Below are positions 33,767-40,464 of a DNA stretch of 64,000 nucleotides, piece by piece. This DNA comes from Siphonodentalium dalli (taxonomy: Eukaryota > Mollusca > Scaphopoda > Gadilida > Siphonodentaliidae). Position numbers and translations under genes: made by a program. Within the stretch, counting starts at the first letter, position 1. Each line of letters opens with the position of its first letter. The stretch covers positions 205,056,978 through 205,120,977 of the forward strand of contig CP136066.1 in assembly GCA_032622095.1 (NCBI GenBank), given 5' to 3'. The notes under the pieces are model-generated. The model was not told where the DNA came from. It saw only the letters and a list, made by a program, of their open reading frames with translations, and made no database searches.

Positions 33767-35496
33767 ATAATTAATTTTTTCGTAAGTTTTTTTGTCATAA
33801 CATCAGGCATTGCAATAAAAAGGCCTAATGCGGCCCTTTTTATTCAATGCGGCGGGGCCTGAGAACCAAACCCTTTTTTTTTGGCCTAAGCACTTGATTT
33901 TAGGTTATCCATCTTACACCCGCAATTTGTCCGTTTTGATCACGTGTTCTGCCAACTTGTGGGTTACATATCCGAATATTAATAGATTTTAAAAATCGAT
34001 ATCTAATTACTCTGAGCTTTGATGGGTGGGTTCCTCAACTCGAATCAAATATTTTTTACCCCCAAAGCCAAAGAAATAGTAATATAGGACCCTCTGATCA
34101 GTTTGAGTACCTTCAATATCGCGCTTCCCCGGCGTGGTAATATCTGCAAAATAAAAATCGATTGAAAAATTGTGGGATGTTAAGTATGTTTCACATTATT
34201 TTGCAGGGAAGAGCCAGCACGTAGAGCTATACAGGTCAGGAAGGAGGCATATCGATTTAGCAAACAACCGACTGTTCAGATATGACGAACCAGTGTCGTA
34301 CATGTGAGTTTTAGACTTTCAAGAACATATATATAATTGTTTTGTCAATTCGTGATTAATATGTGTTGGGGGTGTTAAGAATGGAAGATGCCTTCCAATA
34401 TGGCGACAAAAATATTGTACTCAAAAATCACAAAAACGTGTAAACATTCCCCCATTTGCTTGTGAGTTTTAGACTTTCAACAACATATATATAATTGATT
34501 TGTCAATTCGTGATTAATATGTGTTGGGGGTGTTAAGAACGGAAGATGGCTTCCAATATGGCGACAAAATTATTGTACTCAAAAATCACAAAAACGTGTA
34601 AACATTCCCCCATTTGCTTGTGAGTTTTAGACTTTCAACAACATATATATAATTGTTTTGTCAATTCGTGATTAATATGCCATGCAACTAAATCATCTAA
34701 AGCCCAATTGTGTTGGGTTGGCGGTGTTAAGAACGGAAGATGGCTTCCAATATGGCGAACAAATTATTGTACTCAAAAATCACAAAACATTCCCCCATTA
34801 ATTTTGCTTAATTTGAGAACAACTTAACGTTTCTGATGGGACATTGATATAAATCACGAATGAATTAACATGGTTTCTACGTGTTTCAGATTCGACGAGC
34901 CAATCACGGTGATGCCAGGCGACGAAATTCGAACAACTTGTGTTTATAATTCAAACACAGGCGACACAAACGTTCATTTTGGACCGGCAACGTCCGATGA
35001 AATGTGTTATGCTTTTATTAGATACTACCCTGCCAAAAACATTCCGATTCCTTGGTGCGTGTCATTCATGGATAAACCTTGCTACGATGATGTGGTGTTG
35101 TCGGCCTATAGCGGCTCCGCGTGCAACGAAAGTGCCTTGTTTTTCTCTTCTGATGAGGAGTGGAGAGTTATGTATAGTCGGTTAATGAATTCATGCAACA
35201 TGAGTGATATATGTCAGGACGAATGCGGAAGTGTTGTCGATGAGATTCGAAACCAACGTTGCTTTCAAAGTGATAAAGTTAGTGACTTCATCCGACCAAA
35301 GTTATCGACTAGTCGGGAGGATTCGATTCTATTGTCTGCCGTTTCAGCCTGCGATGGCTGTACGTCTACTCGTTGTCTGTGCAGTGACCCGGACCGGTGT
35401 GCTGTCAGCAATTCCAACAATATCAAAGTCATCCTATTCCATAAACTGTTGATGACAGTTTTTATGTCTGTTATGTACCTGGAAAGCTATGTTTGA
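11098..35496 (+). CDS. Temptin-domain copper type II monooxygenase (PHM/DBH/MOXD family), 8 exons
   Basis: Spliced CDS: join(11098..11319, 13336..13468, 15016..15114, 22996..23169, 25294..25466, 30609..30852, 34207..34303, 34890..35496). It totals 1749 nt and 582 aa; all introns are GT-AG and phases agree. Order: probable signal peptide 1-24; temptin-like domain about 25-119 with a DSDGDG loop; short Cys-rich linker 119-151; N-terminal copper domain from about 153; C-terminal copper domain; Cys-rich tail; hydrophobic C-terminus about 558-578. Copper ligands known in PHM are all visible: HH 201-202, H269, HMH 344/346 and M419. The family hydroxylates amines or amidates peptides at two coppers in the secretory pathway; the substrate here cannot be read. 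There is no DBH-type DOMON domain. Many N-glycosylation sequons fit a secreted or luminal protein. The start ATG could be replaced by an upstream exon. Confidence 0.9.
11441..11952. mobile_element. Interspersed repeat family G, copy 1 (intron 1)
   Basis: About 510 bp, starting ACACTAAGTG then ATCACTAAATCCAGCATTCT. Its right part is a 160-bp hairpin with arms ATAAGGATTAACTGTCATGT and the complement. It aligns along its whole length with 23190-23693. No coding capacity. Confidence 0.85.
11953..12672. other. Unassigned intron 1 stretch
   Basis: Nothing coding is seen. A diverged small inverted repeat lies at about 12078-12172, with GTCGCAATT at the left and AATTGCGAC at the right. Confidence 0.5.
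12673..13110. mobile_element. MITE family H carrying two palindromic cassettes
   Basis: Terminal inverted repeats of about 50 bp read ATGTGACCCGCCATATCAAA, then GTCGGAAGTCGGGAT, and the complement at the right. Directly inside each arm sits the roughly 70-bp palindromic cassette of family A; the right one has lost its centre. The outer ends differ completely from family A. Confidence 0.85.
13336..13468 (+). CDS. Exon 2: second part of temptin-like domain
   Basis: Codes residues 75-118 plus one base. It has TWSLRLCRTDSDGDGKTNGE, GDPNCVW and LSHP, the conserved second half of temptin domains. DSDGDGKTNGEE resembles a calcium-binding loop. Acceptor CACAG, donor CAG|GTATAA, phase 0 in and 1 out. 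Confidence 0.93.
13499..13730. mobile_element. Palindromic MITE family I, copy 1 (intron 2)
   Basis: Termini ATACGTCTTGTCAC and GTGACAAGACGTGTAT. Inner arms hold CCAGCCCCGTTCCG, AAAGTTCTGGAGTA and TCCATATATGGA with complements. Related copies at 25500-25690 and 42441-42670. Confidence 0.82.
13968..14366. mobile_element. TTAA-flanked MITE family A (intron 2)
   Basis: 399 bp with TTAA on both sides, CCCTTTACCCAACA ends and two inverted cassettes (about 14120-14189 and 14268-14336). Reversed relative to the copy at 3387. Confidence 0.9.
14398..14459. repeat. 15-bp tandem repeat, 4 copies
   Basis: Four units of TCACAGTCGGGTGTT or TCACAGTCGGGTGTA. Confidence 0.9.
14500..14990. repeat. Diverged tandem repeat, roughly 110-130 bp unit
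   Basis: About four diverged copies share ATATTCTTGGC, TTTTCAATAT, GGCACTAT, TTCAGTTATTACATGCA and TATCGCTTAGCTTGTG. The array ends just before the exon 3 acceptor at 15015, so the acceptor region derives from or adjoins it. Confidence 0.7.
15016..15114 (+). CDS. Exon 3: short Cys-rich linker
   Basis: 99 nt, phase 1 to phase 1, so skipping it keeps the frame. It codes four Cys in CDPINNGTCVHVNSRFKC and ELDC, with possible glycosylation at NGT and NKT. The spacing recalls a reduced EGF-like module, but I cannot assign it. Acceptor CAACAG, donor ACTG|GTAAGA. Confidence 0.82.
15303..16035. mobile_element. Inverted-repeat element J (intron 3)
   Basis: Terminal inverted repeats of about 90 bp: GGCTGCGAACACACGTACCA, GGTAGGTGTGACAATTTAT and GGAGTTTGGTGACAATTGG, with complements at the right end. 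Interior has no recognisable gene. Confidence 0.75.
16048..18239. mobile_element. Inverted-repeat element K, 2.2 kb (intron 3)
   Basis: Terminal inverted repeats of about 135 bp. The left starts TAGTCTGGTCGAT and continues with AAAAAATTTGGACTAAGTTG, CATTTTGAAGAGGAATATTT and AAAATCCGCTTTGAGCA; the right is the complement. Internal open frames (to about 99 codons) are not recognised, so it looks like a non-autonomous DNA transposon. Confidence 0.78.
18240..19589. other. Unassigned intron 3 stretch
   Basis: Starts with a CT-rich simple repeat (about 18280-18302). No conserved protein features in the overlapping ORFs at 18705-19400, which run on both strands over the same bases. Confidence 0.5.
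19590..20125. repeat. Diverged satellite-like repeat, about 105-130 bp unit, 5 copies
   Basis: Recurring blocks: TGTACGTAC or TGCACGCAT, then ATATTGCA, GGGACACTGT, GGTCTATTT, and GGTCACA/GGTTACA followed by AGGGACG. Copies start near 19609, 19738, 19838, 19943 and 20050. Confidence 0.75.
20188..22440. repeat. Large palindrome L, 2.25 kb (intron 3)
   Basis: The left arm pairs with the right arm over most of its length. Examples: GAATAAG...AACATACTGAAAATAAAA with its complement near 22300-22345, GCGAAATTGAT with ATCAATTTCGC (22284), and GAAATGCCATATTTGAAGTC (20753) with the diverged complement at 21796. The centre is near 21310. It lies wholly within intron 3, so the pre-mRNA should fold into a long hairpin. 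Probably an old foldback or MITE-like element; no coding capacity seen. Confidence 0.75.
22441..22995. other. Intron 3 end, no further feature
   Basis: AT-rich sequence leading to the exon 4 acceptor. The segment from about 22900 to 22995 is also present, inverted, at 28779-28868. Confidence 0.55.
22996..23169 (+). CDS. Exon 4: N-terminal copper domain with the HHM motif
   Basis: Residues 153-209. NYYCMTFDLP and VLHHMLLFGC are hallmarks of the first copper domain; the two His are copper ligands (H107/H108 in PHM). 174 nt, phase 1 to 1. Acceptor TTCTCCAG, donor GAAG|GTGAAC. An inverted, broken copy of this exon lies in intron 5. Confidence 0.95.
23190..23693. mobile_element. Interspersed repeat family G, copy 2 (intron 4)
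   Basis: Aligns with 11441-11952, including the CATTCTGATTGGTCG block and the terminal hairpin around CATAACTTGTATG. It starts 20 bp after the exon 4 donor. Compared with copy 1 the hairpin loop is shorter. Confidence 0.85.
23759..23968. repeat. Minisatellite, 30-bp unit, 7 copies
   Basis: Unit TTTGCACATTTAGGAGATGC plus TGTGTGTCTT, with a GTTTGAGAGATCA variant in the second and seventh copies. Open on both strands because 30 is a multiple of three; not judged to be coding. Confidence 0.95.
24447..25272. mobile_element. MITE family C host copy with nested family A insertion
   Basis: Starts TTAA-AGATGCATTATCC and ends GATTGAGTACCT-TTAA, interrupted at CCAAATTAA by a family A MITE (24467-24850). 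Taking that out leaves AATTAACGCTCC as in the uninterrupted copy at 10635. Its right end is 21 bp from exon 5. A GTT microsatellite lies at 25206-25227. Confidence 0.88.
24467..24850. mobile_element. TTAA-flanked MITE family A, nested copy
   Basis: 384 bp, CCCTTTACCCAACA ends, TTAA duplicated on both sides and two inverted cassettes. The first cassette has a truncated right arm. Confidence 0.9.
25294..25466 (+). CDS. Exon 5: N-terminal copper domain, second part
   Basis: Residues 210-267. ALWTVGLPGECLHEQEGFPF corresponds to the family's W-x-x-G ... P-x-x-x-G-F/M-P segment and leads into the VxxVHxNNP strand. The proline-rich start (QPPPANAKPQ) is family-variable. The acceptor TTTTTTCAG has a pyrimidine tract of only about 20 bp before it meets the MITE end at 25272. 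Donor CAG|GTATAG, phase 0. Confidence 0.92.
25500..25690. mobile_element. Palindromic MITE family I, diverged partial copy (intron 5)
   Basis: Shares ATTCATGAATATTCAAA, CTCCATATATGGAATTC, CCAGGACTTTGACCTGT, GGAGCTGGATG and AATATGGCCGTGA with the family I copies at 13499 and 42441. The left terminus is eroded. Confidence 0.7.
26268..26621. mobile_element. MITE family B copy with shortened left arm (intron 5)
   Basis: 354 bp with TTAA on both sides and intact termini. The left arm skips from GAGGAACTCACTG to GATAACTCTAAAATCAAGTG, so it is about 100 bp shorter than the right arm. Confidence 0.88.
26993..27117 (-). pseudogene. Inverted partial copy of exon 4, 3' half
   Basis: On the minus strand this reads YYCMTFDLPSDNECHIIATK and VVLHHMLLFGC followed by a GTGAA donor. 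It differs from exon 4 (23054-23169) by five bases counted by eye, giving P to S, Y to C and E to D changes. The HHM copper motif is kept. Its 5' half is displaced to 28707-28778 by an insertion, so it cannot be a normal exon. Confidence 0.92.
27118..28706. mobile_element. 1.6-kb insertion splitting the inverted exon 4 copy
   Basis: It separates the two halves of the exon copy at an ATAATA-like site that appears on both sides. It contains two strong hairpins, 27112-27288 (arms CTTGTACTCGTCCAGGTTGT) and 27562-27712 (arms CAATAGTTAACTGTCATCAG). A 114-codon Ser/Thr-rich minus frame at 28085-28429 is not recognised. It may be composite, with the first hairpin a separate insertion. Confidence 0.6.
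27562..27712. repeat. Near-perfect hairpin, 151 bp
   Basis: Left arm CAATAGTTAACTGTCATCAG then GCGACGAACGAAGTTTCTCC; right arm is the complement. Sits inside the 27118-28706 insertion. Confidence 0.9.
28707..28778 (-). pseudogene. Inverted partial copy of exon 4, 5' half with acceptor
   Basis: On the minus strand it carries ACTTTTCTCCAG then GTACCAAGAACATCACTCTG as in exon 4. A 5-bp expansion after GAGACA breaks the frame. The upstream intron sequence continues to match intron 3 to about 28868 (GTGTGTATGCATGCGACTT), so the duplication included the acceptor and about 90 bp of intron 3. Confidence 0.9.
28951..29467. mobile_element. Inverted-repeat element M (intron 5)
   Basis: Termini TACCTTACTCGTATTTAAAT and ATTTAAATACGAGTAAGGTA, each followed inward by hairpin-rich GCGCGAATT and TACTATTTTTCGCTCAGTTT. 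517 bp; no coding capacity. Confidence 0.82.
29468..30112. other. Unassigned intron 5 stretch
   Basis: No repeat or gene feature recognised. Confidence 0.5.
30113..30505. mobile_element. MITE family C, inverted copy (intron 5)
   Basis: 393 bp bounded by TTAA, in the opposite orientation to 10635-11042; ends AGGTACACACTCCGATTCGA and GTTAATTCGGATTATGTATC. Includes an AAC/AGC-rich run near 30158. Confidence 0.85.
30609..30852 (+). CDS. Exon 6: inter-domain region and start of C-terminal copper domain
   Basis: Residues 268-348. VHWNNP carries the third His ligand of the first copper (H172 in PHM). SSGLNLFYTSNLRQNDAAIL matches the family's conserved start of the second domain. INHMHYL carries the two His ligands of the second copper (H242/H244 in PHM). 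Acceptor GTTTCAG, donor TTAG|GTAACC, phase 0 to 1. Confidence 0.95.
30853..31485. other. Unassigned intron 6 stretch
   Basis: No feature recognised. CCAAGTGATACC and CAAAGTGATACCC give a small local repeat near 31303-31345. Confidence 0.5.
31486..32317. repeat. Minisatellite, 52-bp unit, 16 copies (intron 6)
   Basis: Unit AATAAACCACTTTATTATGC, CTTTATAGACTAATAATG(G/T)A, CACATCTTCAGT, exactly 16 x 52 bp. Variants (GGACAC to GTACAC, CCTTTA to CCGTTA, CTTTAT to CTATAG) accumulate toward the right, giving an ordered gradient. Confidence 0.97.
32426..32878. mobile_element. TTAA-flanked MITE family A (intron 6)
   Basis: 453 bp, TTAA on both sides and two inverted cassettes (about 32457-32525 and 32657-32725). 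Same orientation as the copy at 3387. Confidence 0.9.
32941..34116. mobile_element. MITE family B host copy with nested insertion (intron 6)
   Basis: Left TTAA-AGGTACTCAATCCGATCAG, right GAGTACCT-TCAA (decayed TTAA). The central loop is split by the element at 33188-33886; the outer arms match the uninterrupted copies. Confidence 0.88.
33188..33886. mobile_element. Nested non-autonomous element with GGCC ends and TAA target duplication
   Basis: 699 bp with inverted ends GGCCAAAAAAAAAA...GGTTCTC and GAGAACC...TTTTTTTTTGGCC, flanked by TAA on both sides. Family B copies without it read AATAATAAGCACTTG, so TAA is the duplicated target. A 3-bp TWA duplication with GGCC-type ends fits the PIF/Harbinger superfamily. 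Interior has a GGGA run (33241-33260) and a long A tract (33721-33766). Confidence 0.78.
34207..34303 (+). CDS. Exon 7: C-terminal copper domain, middle
   Basis: Residues 349-380. After the split Gly it reads KSQHVELYRSGR and then LFRYDEPVSYI, corresponding to the family's G-x-x-x-x-x-x-R-x-G strand. Acceptor TTTTGCAG, donor CAT|GTGAGT, phase 2 out. The donor begins a 158-bp repeat present three times in the intron. Confidence 0.9.
34304..34797. repeat. 158-bp tandem repeat containing the exon 7 donor, about 3 copies
   Basis: Copies start with GTGAGTTTTAGACTTTCAA at 34304, 34462 and 34620. The first GTGAGT is the exon 7 splice donor. The third copy has a 36-bp difference near 34680-34716 and is shorter at its end. 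Confidence 0.92.
34890..35496 (+). CDS. Exon 8: C-terminal copper domain end, Cys-rich tail, stop
   Basis: Residues 381-582. PGDEIRTTCVYNS and FGPATSDEMCYAFIRYYP are typical of the family; the Met of DEMC (residue 419) is the second-copper Met ligand (M314 in PHM). A Cys-rich tail (CDGCTSTRCLCSDPDRC) and hydrophobic KVILFHKLLMTVFMSVMYL follow, which could be a membrane anchor or a GPI signal. The stop TGA is at 35494-35496. Confidence 0.95.
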
Positions 35497-35584
35497 GTTT
35501 GAGATGTGTATGTTCAGGTTGTCTTGTGTTTGTACCCTAAGAATGTCGCGAGTGTGCATAGTTATGTTACTTCAATTTTTCTAC

Positions 35585-35590
35585 ATTAAA
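35585..35590 (+). promoter_or_regulatory. Possible poly(A) signal ATTAAA
   Basis: ATTAAA 89 bp after the stop codon of the monooxygenase gene. It is the common variant hexamer in an AT-rich flank; chance occurrence cannot be excluded. Confidence 0.4.
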
Positions 35591-36910
35591 TTATCATATC
35601 ATATCTTCAGCAACAAACCTTATTCTTGTTGATGTCCCCATATCTGCTAATTGAGCCATCAATACTAGTAGATGTCTGCATTTCATTACTGATACGATAT
35701 AAATACAGACTACGATATATTACCACAAGACCTCCACCTCTGTACGAAAATGACTCATGCACAAGAAGTCAGAATACACACCCGTGTATTGTGTAGCAGC
35801 AATAATGTACTTAAATTTTTTATTTTGGAAAGACAATTCACATTTATTCGCGAACTATACTTTAGTTTTGCTGATATATATTTTCTATGCTCAAATTAAT
35901 TGACCAAATTAAAATTATAGCAACATATACATGTATATCAATTATTTACACTTCACTTTACATGCATGCACTGACCGATTTATAGCCATCTCTAAAGTGC
36001 ATGTACATGTCACAATTAACACAAAAATGAACCGCTCAGAGTTTAATGTAGACCATAAATTAAAACTTATCATCAAGTATGTCAAATCTAGCACATGTGC
36101 GTTCGGTTGGTATCGCTTTCCCCGAGTTCGGAGGTAAAAATAATGTATTCGTTCACTCATCATGACATGGACTAGAAAAGCTGTCCGATTTCGGAAAAGA
36201 AAGGTTCCTGTTTACATTTGTTGAGAATACCCTTGGGTGAATTCGGGACCGGACAATTTGCTCGCCATGGAGAGGGATTCGGTTTAGAGAGGGTCCGATT
36301 TAGAGAGGTTTTAATGTGCTATATACATAATTTTATATTGGTATTTAGGAGTAAACTATTAATATTTCCGTAACATGAGAATCACATATTCTTTTATTAT
36401 CATTTGATTCTCGGGTCAGCAATGTTTAGGTGGGAATTGGTTAAAACAAATATTGTCCTATGTTCAATTAAAGTTTATATTCACAAGCCTAACAGTTATT
36501 GCAGTTACAATTTTATATATATATTTATTACATACCCTTATTCCATTCAATAAACCCATTCTATACATTGTGATATTAACCGTACGTTTAATAACAGGAA
36601 ATAATGCCAGGTGACCTTTGACTTCCGGTATGTCGTCTGTTTACATTCCGTACGCTACGTCTCAAAATACAATGCCATCCAATATTTTTCCAACAAACTA
36701 TAATGAATGAAGAGTTTGAAAAGTTATGTCATTAAAGATACCCTAAATACGCCAAAGAGTCTATTTATCTGGGACTACTTCGTTACACGGACAACAGCGC
36801 ATAGTTAAGTGAAACGTCATCGCATGAGTTATAGAAGCCGATGTTAGATTCGCGTCCTATTTGTTTATTTAAGTATGTTTTATCTAGATTTTGGATCATG
36901 TAATAAATAG
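35591..36910. other. 3' flank, unassigned
   Basis: No gene recognised. A short local repeat with GGTTTAGAGAGGGTCCGATT and TTTAGAGAGG lies at 36280-36310. Confidence 0.5.
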
Positions 36911-37039
36911 AATCTACAACTCGTCCCCAGTTTATAGCGTAATTTACAAAACTCATCCAGTAAATTAGGTCTGGACCGAGTCCTAATTTACTGGACTCGT
37001 TTTGTAAATTCCTCAATAAACTGGGGACGAGTTGTAGAT
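36911..37039. repeat. Hairpin, 129 bp
   Basis: Arms AATCTACAACTCGTCCCCAG and the complement ending GACGAGTTGTAGATC, with a second inner pair around CAGTAAATTAGG. Confidence 0.88.
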
Positions 37040-37079
37040 CCTCTATATCTTTTTTATTCAGTTACAAAAGTTAATGGGT

Positions 37080-37100
37080 GGGGGGGGGGGGGGGGGGGGG
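37080..37100. repeat. Poly(G) run
   Basis: About 20 uninterrupted G. Length is likely unstable and sequencing-sensitive. Confidence 0.95.
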
Positions 37101-37328
37101 TGGTCGGATTCTGCAATTGCATTTGGGGCATCATATAGAAAATTCTACTGCAAATCTAGGGCGGGTTTTGATTTGGATATTTGGTCTGGTCCATGGGATG
37201 CAGTTAGAACATCGAGGTCGGCATCCACGAAGAACCGTTAAAGGAGAACCCATGCAGACATAACCCATGCAGACACAGTGTCTTTGTTGGCACCCGTCAA
37301 AGAGAAGGATGGGTACTGTAAATAAATG

Positions 37329-39968
37329 TTACAGTAAAGCTGGAGGGGTCATGTTACTACGCGTTACAGTAAAGCTGGATGGGTCAGGTTACTACGCGTT
37401 ACAGTAAAGCTGGATGGGTCGGATTACTACGGGTTACAGTAAAGCTGGAGGGGTCATGTTACTACGGGTTACAGTAAAGCTGGATGGGTCAGGTTACTAC
37501 GGGTTACAGTAAAGCTGGAGGGGTAAGGTTACTACGGGTTACAGTAAAGCTGGAGGGGTCAGGTTACTACGGTTTACAGTAAAGCTGGAGGGGTCAGGTT
37601 ACTACGGGTTACAGTAAAGCTGGATGGGTCGGATTACTACGGGTTACAGTAAAGCCGGAGGGGTCAGGTTACTGCGGTTACAGTAAAGCTGGAGGGGTCG
37701 GGTTACTACGGGTTACAGTATAGCTGGATGGGTCAGGTTACTTGGGTTACAGTGAAGCTGGAGGGGTCGGGTTACTACGGGTTACAGTAAAGCTGGAGGG
37801 GTCGGGTTACTAAGGGTTACAGTAAAGCTGGATGGGTCAGGTTACTGCGGGTTACAGTAAAGCTGGATGGGTCGGGTTACTACGGGTTACAGTAAAGCTG
37901 GAGGGGTCGGGTTACTACGGGTTACAGTAAAGCTGGAGGGGTCAGGTTACTACGGTTTACAGTAAAGCTGGAGGGGTCAGGTTACTACGGGTTACAGTAA
38001 AGCTGGAGGGGTCGGATTACTATGGGTTACAGTAAAGCTGGAGGGGTCAGGTTACTGCGGGTTACAGTAAAGCTGGAGGGTCGGGTTACTACGGGTTACA
38101 GTATAGCTGGAGGGGTCAGGTTACTTGGGTTACAGTGAAGCTGGAGGGGTCGGGTTACTACGGGTTACAGTAAAGCTGGAGGGGTCGGGTTACTAAGGGT
38201 TACAGTAAAGCTGGATGGGTCAGGTTACTGCGGGTTACAGTAAAGCTGGAGGGGTCGGGTTACTATGGGTTACAGTAAAGCTGGATGGGTCGGGTTACTA
38301 AGGGTTACAGTAAAGCTGGAGGGGTCAGGTTACTGCGGGTTACAGTAAAGCTGGAGGGGTCGGGTTACTACGGGTTACAGTATAGCTGGAGGGGTCAGGT
38401 TACTTGGGTTACAGTGAAGCTGGAGGGGTCGGGTTACTACGGGTTACAATAAAGCTGGAGGGGTCAGGTTACTTGGGTTACAGTGAAGCTGGAGGGGTCG
38501 GGTTACTACGGGTTACAGTAAAGCTGGAGGGGTCGGGTTACTAAGGGTTACAGTAAAGCTGGATGGGTCAGGTTACTACGGGTTACAATAAAGCTGGAGG
38601 GGTCGGGTTACTACGGGTTACAGTAAAGCTGGATGGGTCAGGTTACTACGGGTTACAGTATAGCTGGAGGGGTCATGTTACTACGGGTTACAGTATAGCT
38701 GGAGGGGTCATGTTACTACGGGTTACAATAAAGCTGGAGGGGTCGGGTTACTACGGGTTACAGTGAAGCTGGGGGGTCATGTTACTACGGGTTACAATAA
38801 AGCTGGAGGGGTCGGGTTACTACGGGTTACAGTGAAGCTGGAGGGGTCGGGTTACTTGGGTTACAGTAAAGTTGGAGGGGTCGGGTTACTACGGGTTACA
38901 TTAAAGCTGGAGGGGTCGGGTTACTACGGGTTACAGTATAGCTGGAGGGGTCAGGTTACTTGGGTTACAGTGAAGCTGGAGGTATCGGGTTACTACGGGT
39001 TACAGTAAAACTGGATGGGTCAGGTTACTACGGGTTACAGTATAGCTGGAGGGGTCATGTTACTACGGGTTACAGTATAGCTGGAGGGGTCATGTTACTA
39101 CGGGTTACAATAAAGCTGGAGGGTCAGGTTACTGCGGGTTACAGTATAGCTGGAGGGGTCATGTTACTACGGGTTACAATAAAGCTGGAGGGGTCAGGTT
39201 ACTACGGGTTACATTAAAGCTGGAGGGGTCGGGTTACTACGGGTTACAGTATAGCTGGATGGGTCATGTTACTACGGGTTACAGTATAGCTGGAGGGGTC
39301 ATGTTACTACGGGTTACAATAAAGCTGGAGGGGTCAGGTTACTACGGGTTACAGTATAGCTGGAGGGGTCATGTTACTACGGGTTACAGTAAAGCTGGAG
39401 GGGTCAGGTTACTACGGGTTACAATAAAGCTGGAGGGGTCAGGTTACTACGGGTTACAATAAAGCTGGAGGGGTCAGGTTACTACGGGTTACAATAAAGC
39501 TGGAGGGGTCAGGTTACTACGGGTTATAATAAAGCTGGAGGGGTCAAGTTACTACGGGTTACAATAAAGCTGGAGGGGTCGGGTTACTACGGGTTACAGT
39601 GAAGCTGGAGGGGTCGGGTTACTTGGGTTACAGTAAAGCTGGAGGGGTCGGGTTACTACGGGTTACAGTATAGCTGGAGGGGTCGGGTTACTACGGGTTA
39701 AAGTAAAGCTGGAGGGGTAAGGTTACTACGCGTTACAGTAAAGCTGGAGGGGTCAGGTTATTAAGGGTTACAGTAAAGTTGGAGGGGTCAGGTTACTACG
39801 GGATACATTAAAGCTGGAGGTGTCGGGTTACTACGGGTTACAGTAAAGCTGGATGGGTCAGGTTATTAAGGGTTACAGTAAAGTTGGAGGGGTCAGGTTA
39901 CTACGGGATACATTAAAGCTGGAGGGGTCGGGTTACTACGGGTTACAGTAAAGCTGGAGGGTTCAGGT
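37329..39968. repeat. Minisatellite, 35-bp unit, about 75 copies
   Basis: Unit TTACAGTAAAGCTGGAGGGG then TCGGGTTACTACGGG, with 33-bp variants lacking two bases (TTACTTGGGTTACAGTGAAG). Variant types recur in blocks of several units, showing higher-order duplication. Several frames stay open over 60-80 codons; not judged coding. Confidence 0.97.
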
Positions 39969-40129
39969 AATTATACGGTTTCATATTTTTGCAGTTTTAG
40001 ACCACGAACCAATCTATTCAACAAGATACATTTTGTGCGCGCAAATAAACAGACATGAGGGTGGCAGAAACAATGACAGAGGACAGCTGTAGATAGCAAT
40101 TTCCTATATATATGTCAACATTGAGACGA

Positions 40130-40275
40130 AGAGATTTTATTAAAATGTGCTTATAAGAGAATACATTGGCGTTACAATAGTTACCTTGATTGAAAGACAG
40201 TTCATTATCTTATATATGCGAGACTCGATTCATATGGGAAACTCGCATATATAAGAGTGGTCGTTAATGCTGCAC
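40130..40275. repeat. Degenerate palindromic cassette, standalone form
   Basis: Has TTATAAGAGAATACATTGGC, TTATCTTATATATGCGAG, CTCGCATATATAAGAG and a CAGCGCAGC tail. Same order as 43255-43405, without family A or H ends. A half cassette, ACTCGCATATATAAGAGAAT then GCATTGGCACAGGG, lies at 40417-40450. Confidence 0.65.
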
Positions 40276-40464
40276 CAGCGCAGCTCATGAAAGGGTTAAT
40301 CTATGCTACGAAGTAGAAACTTAGACAGTAATTGTTGTTGCCGAATTTCACCCCATGCACGGGGGAGGTTTGATGCATATCTATATAAAAAATAATAATA
40401 ACAAATCTGTTTGGCCACTCGCATATATAAGAGAATGCATTGGCACAGGGTTTTCGCAAAAAAA

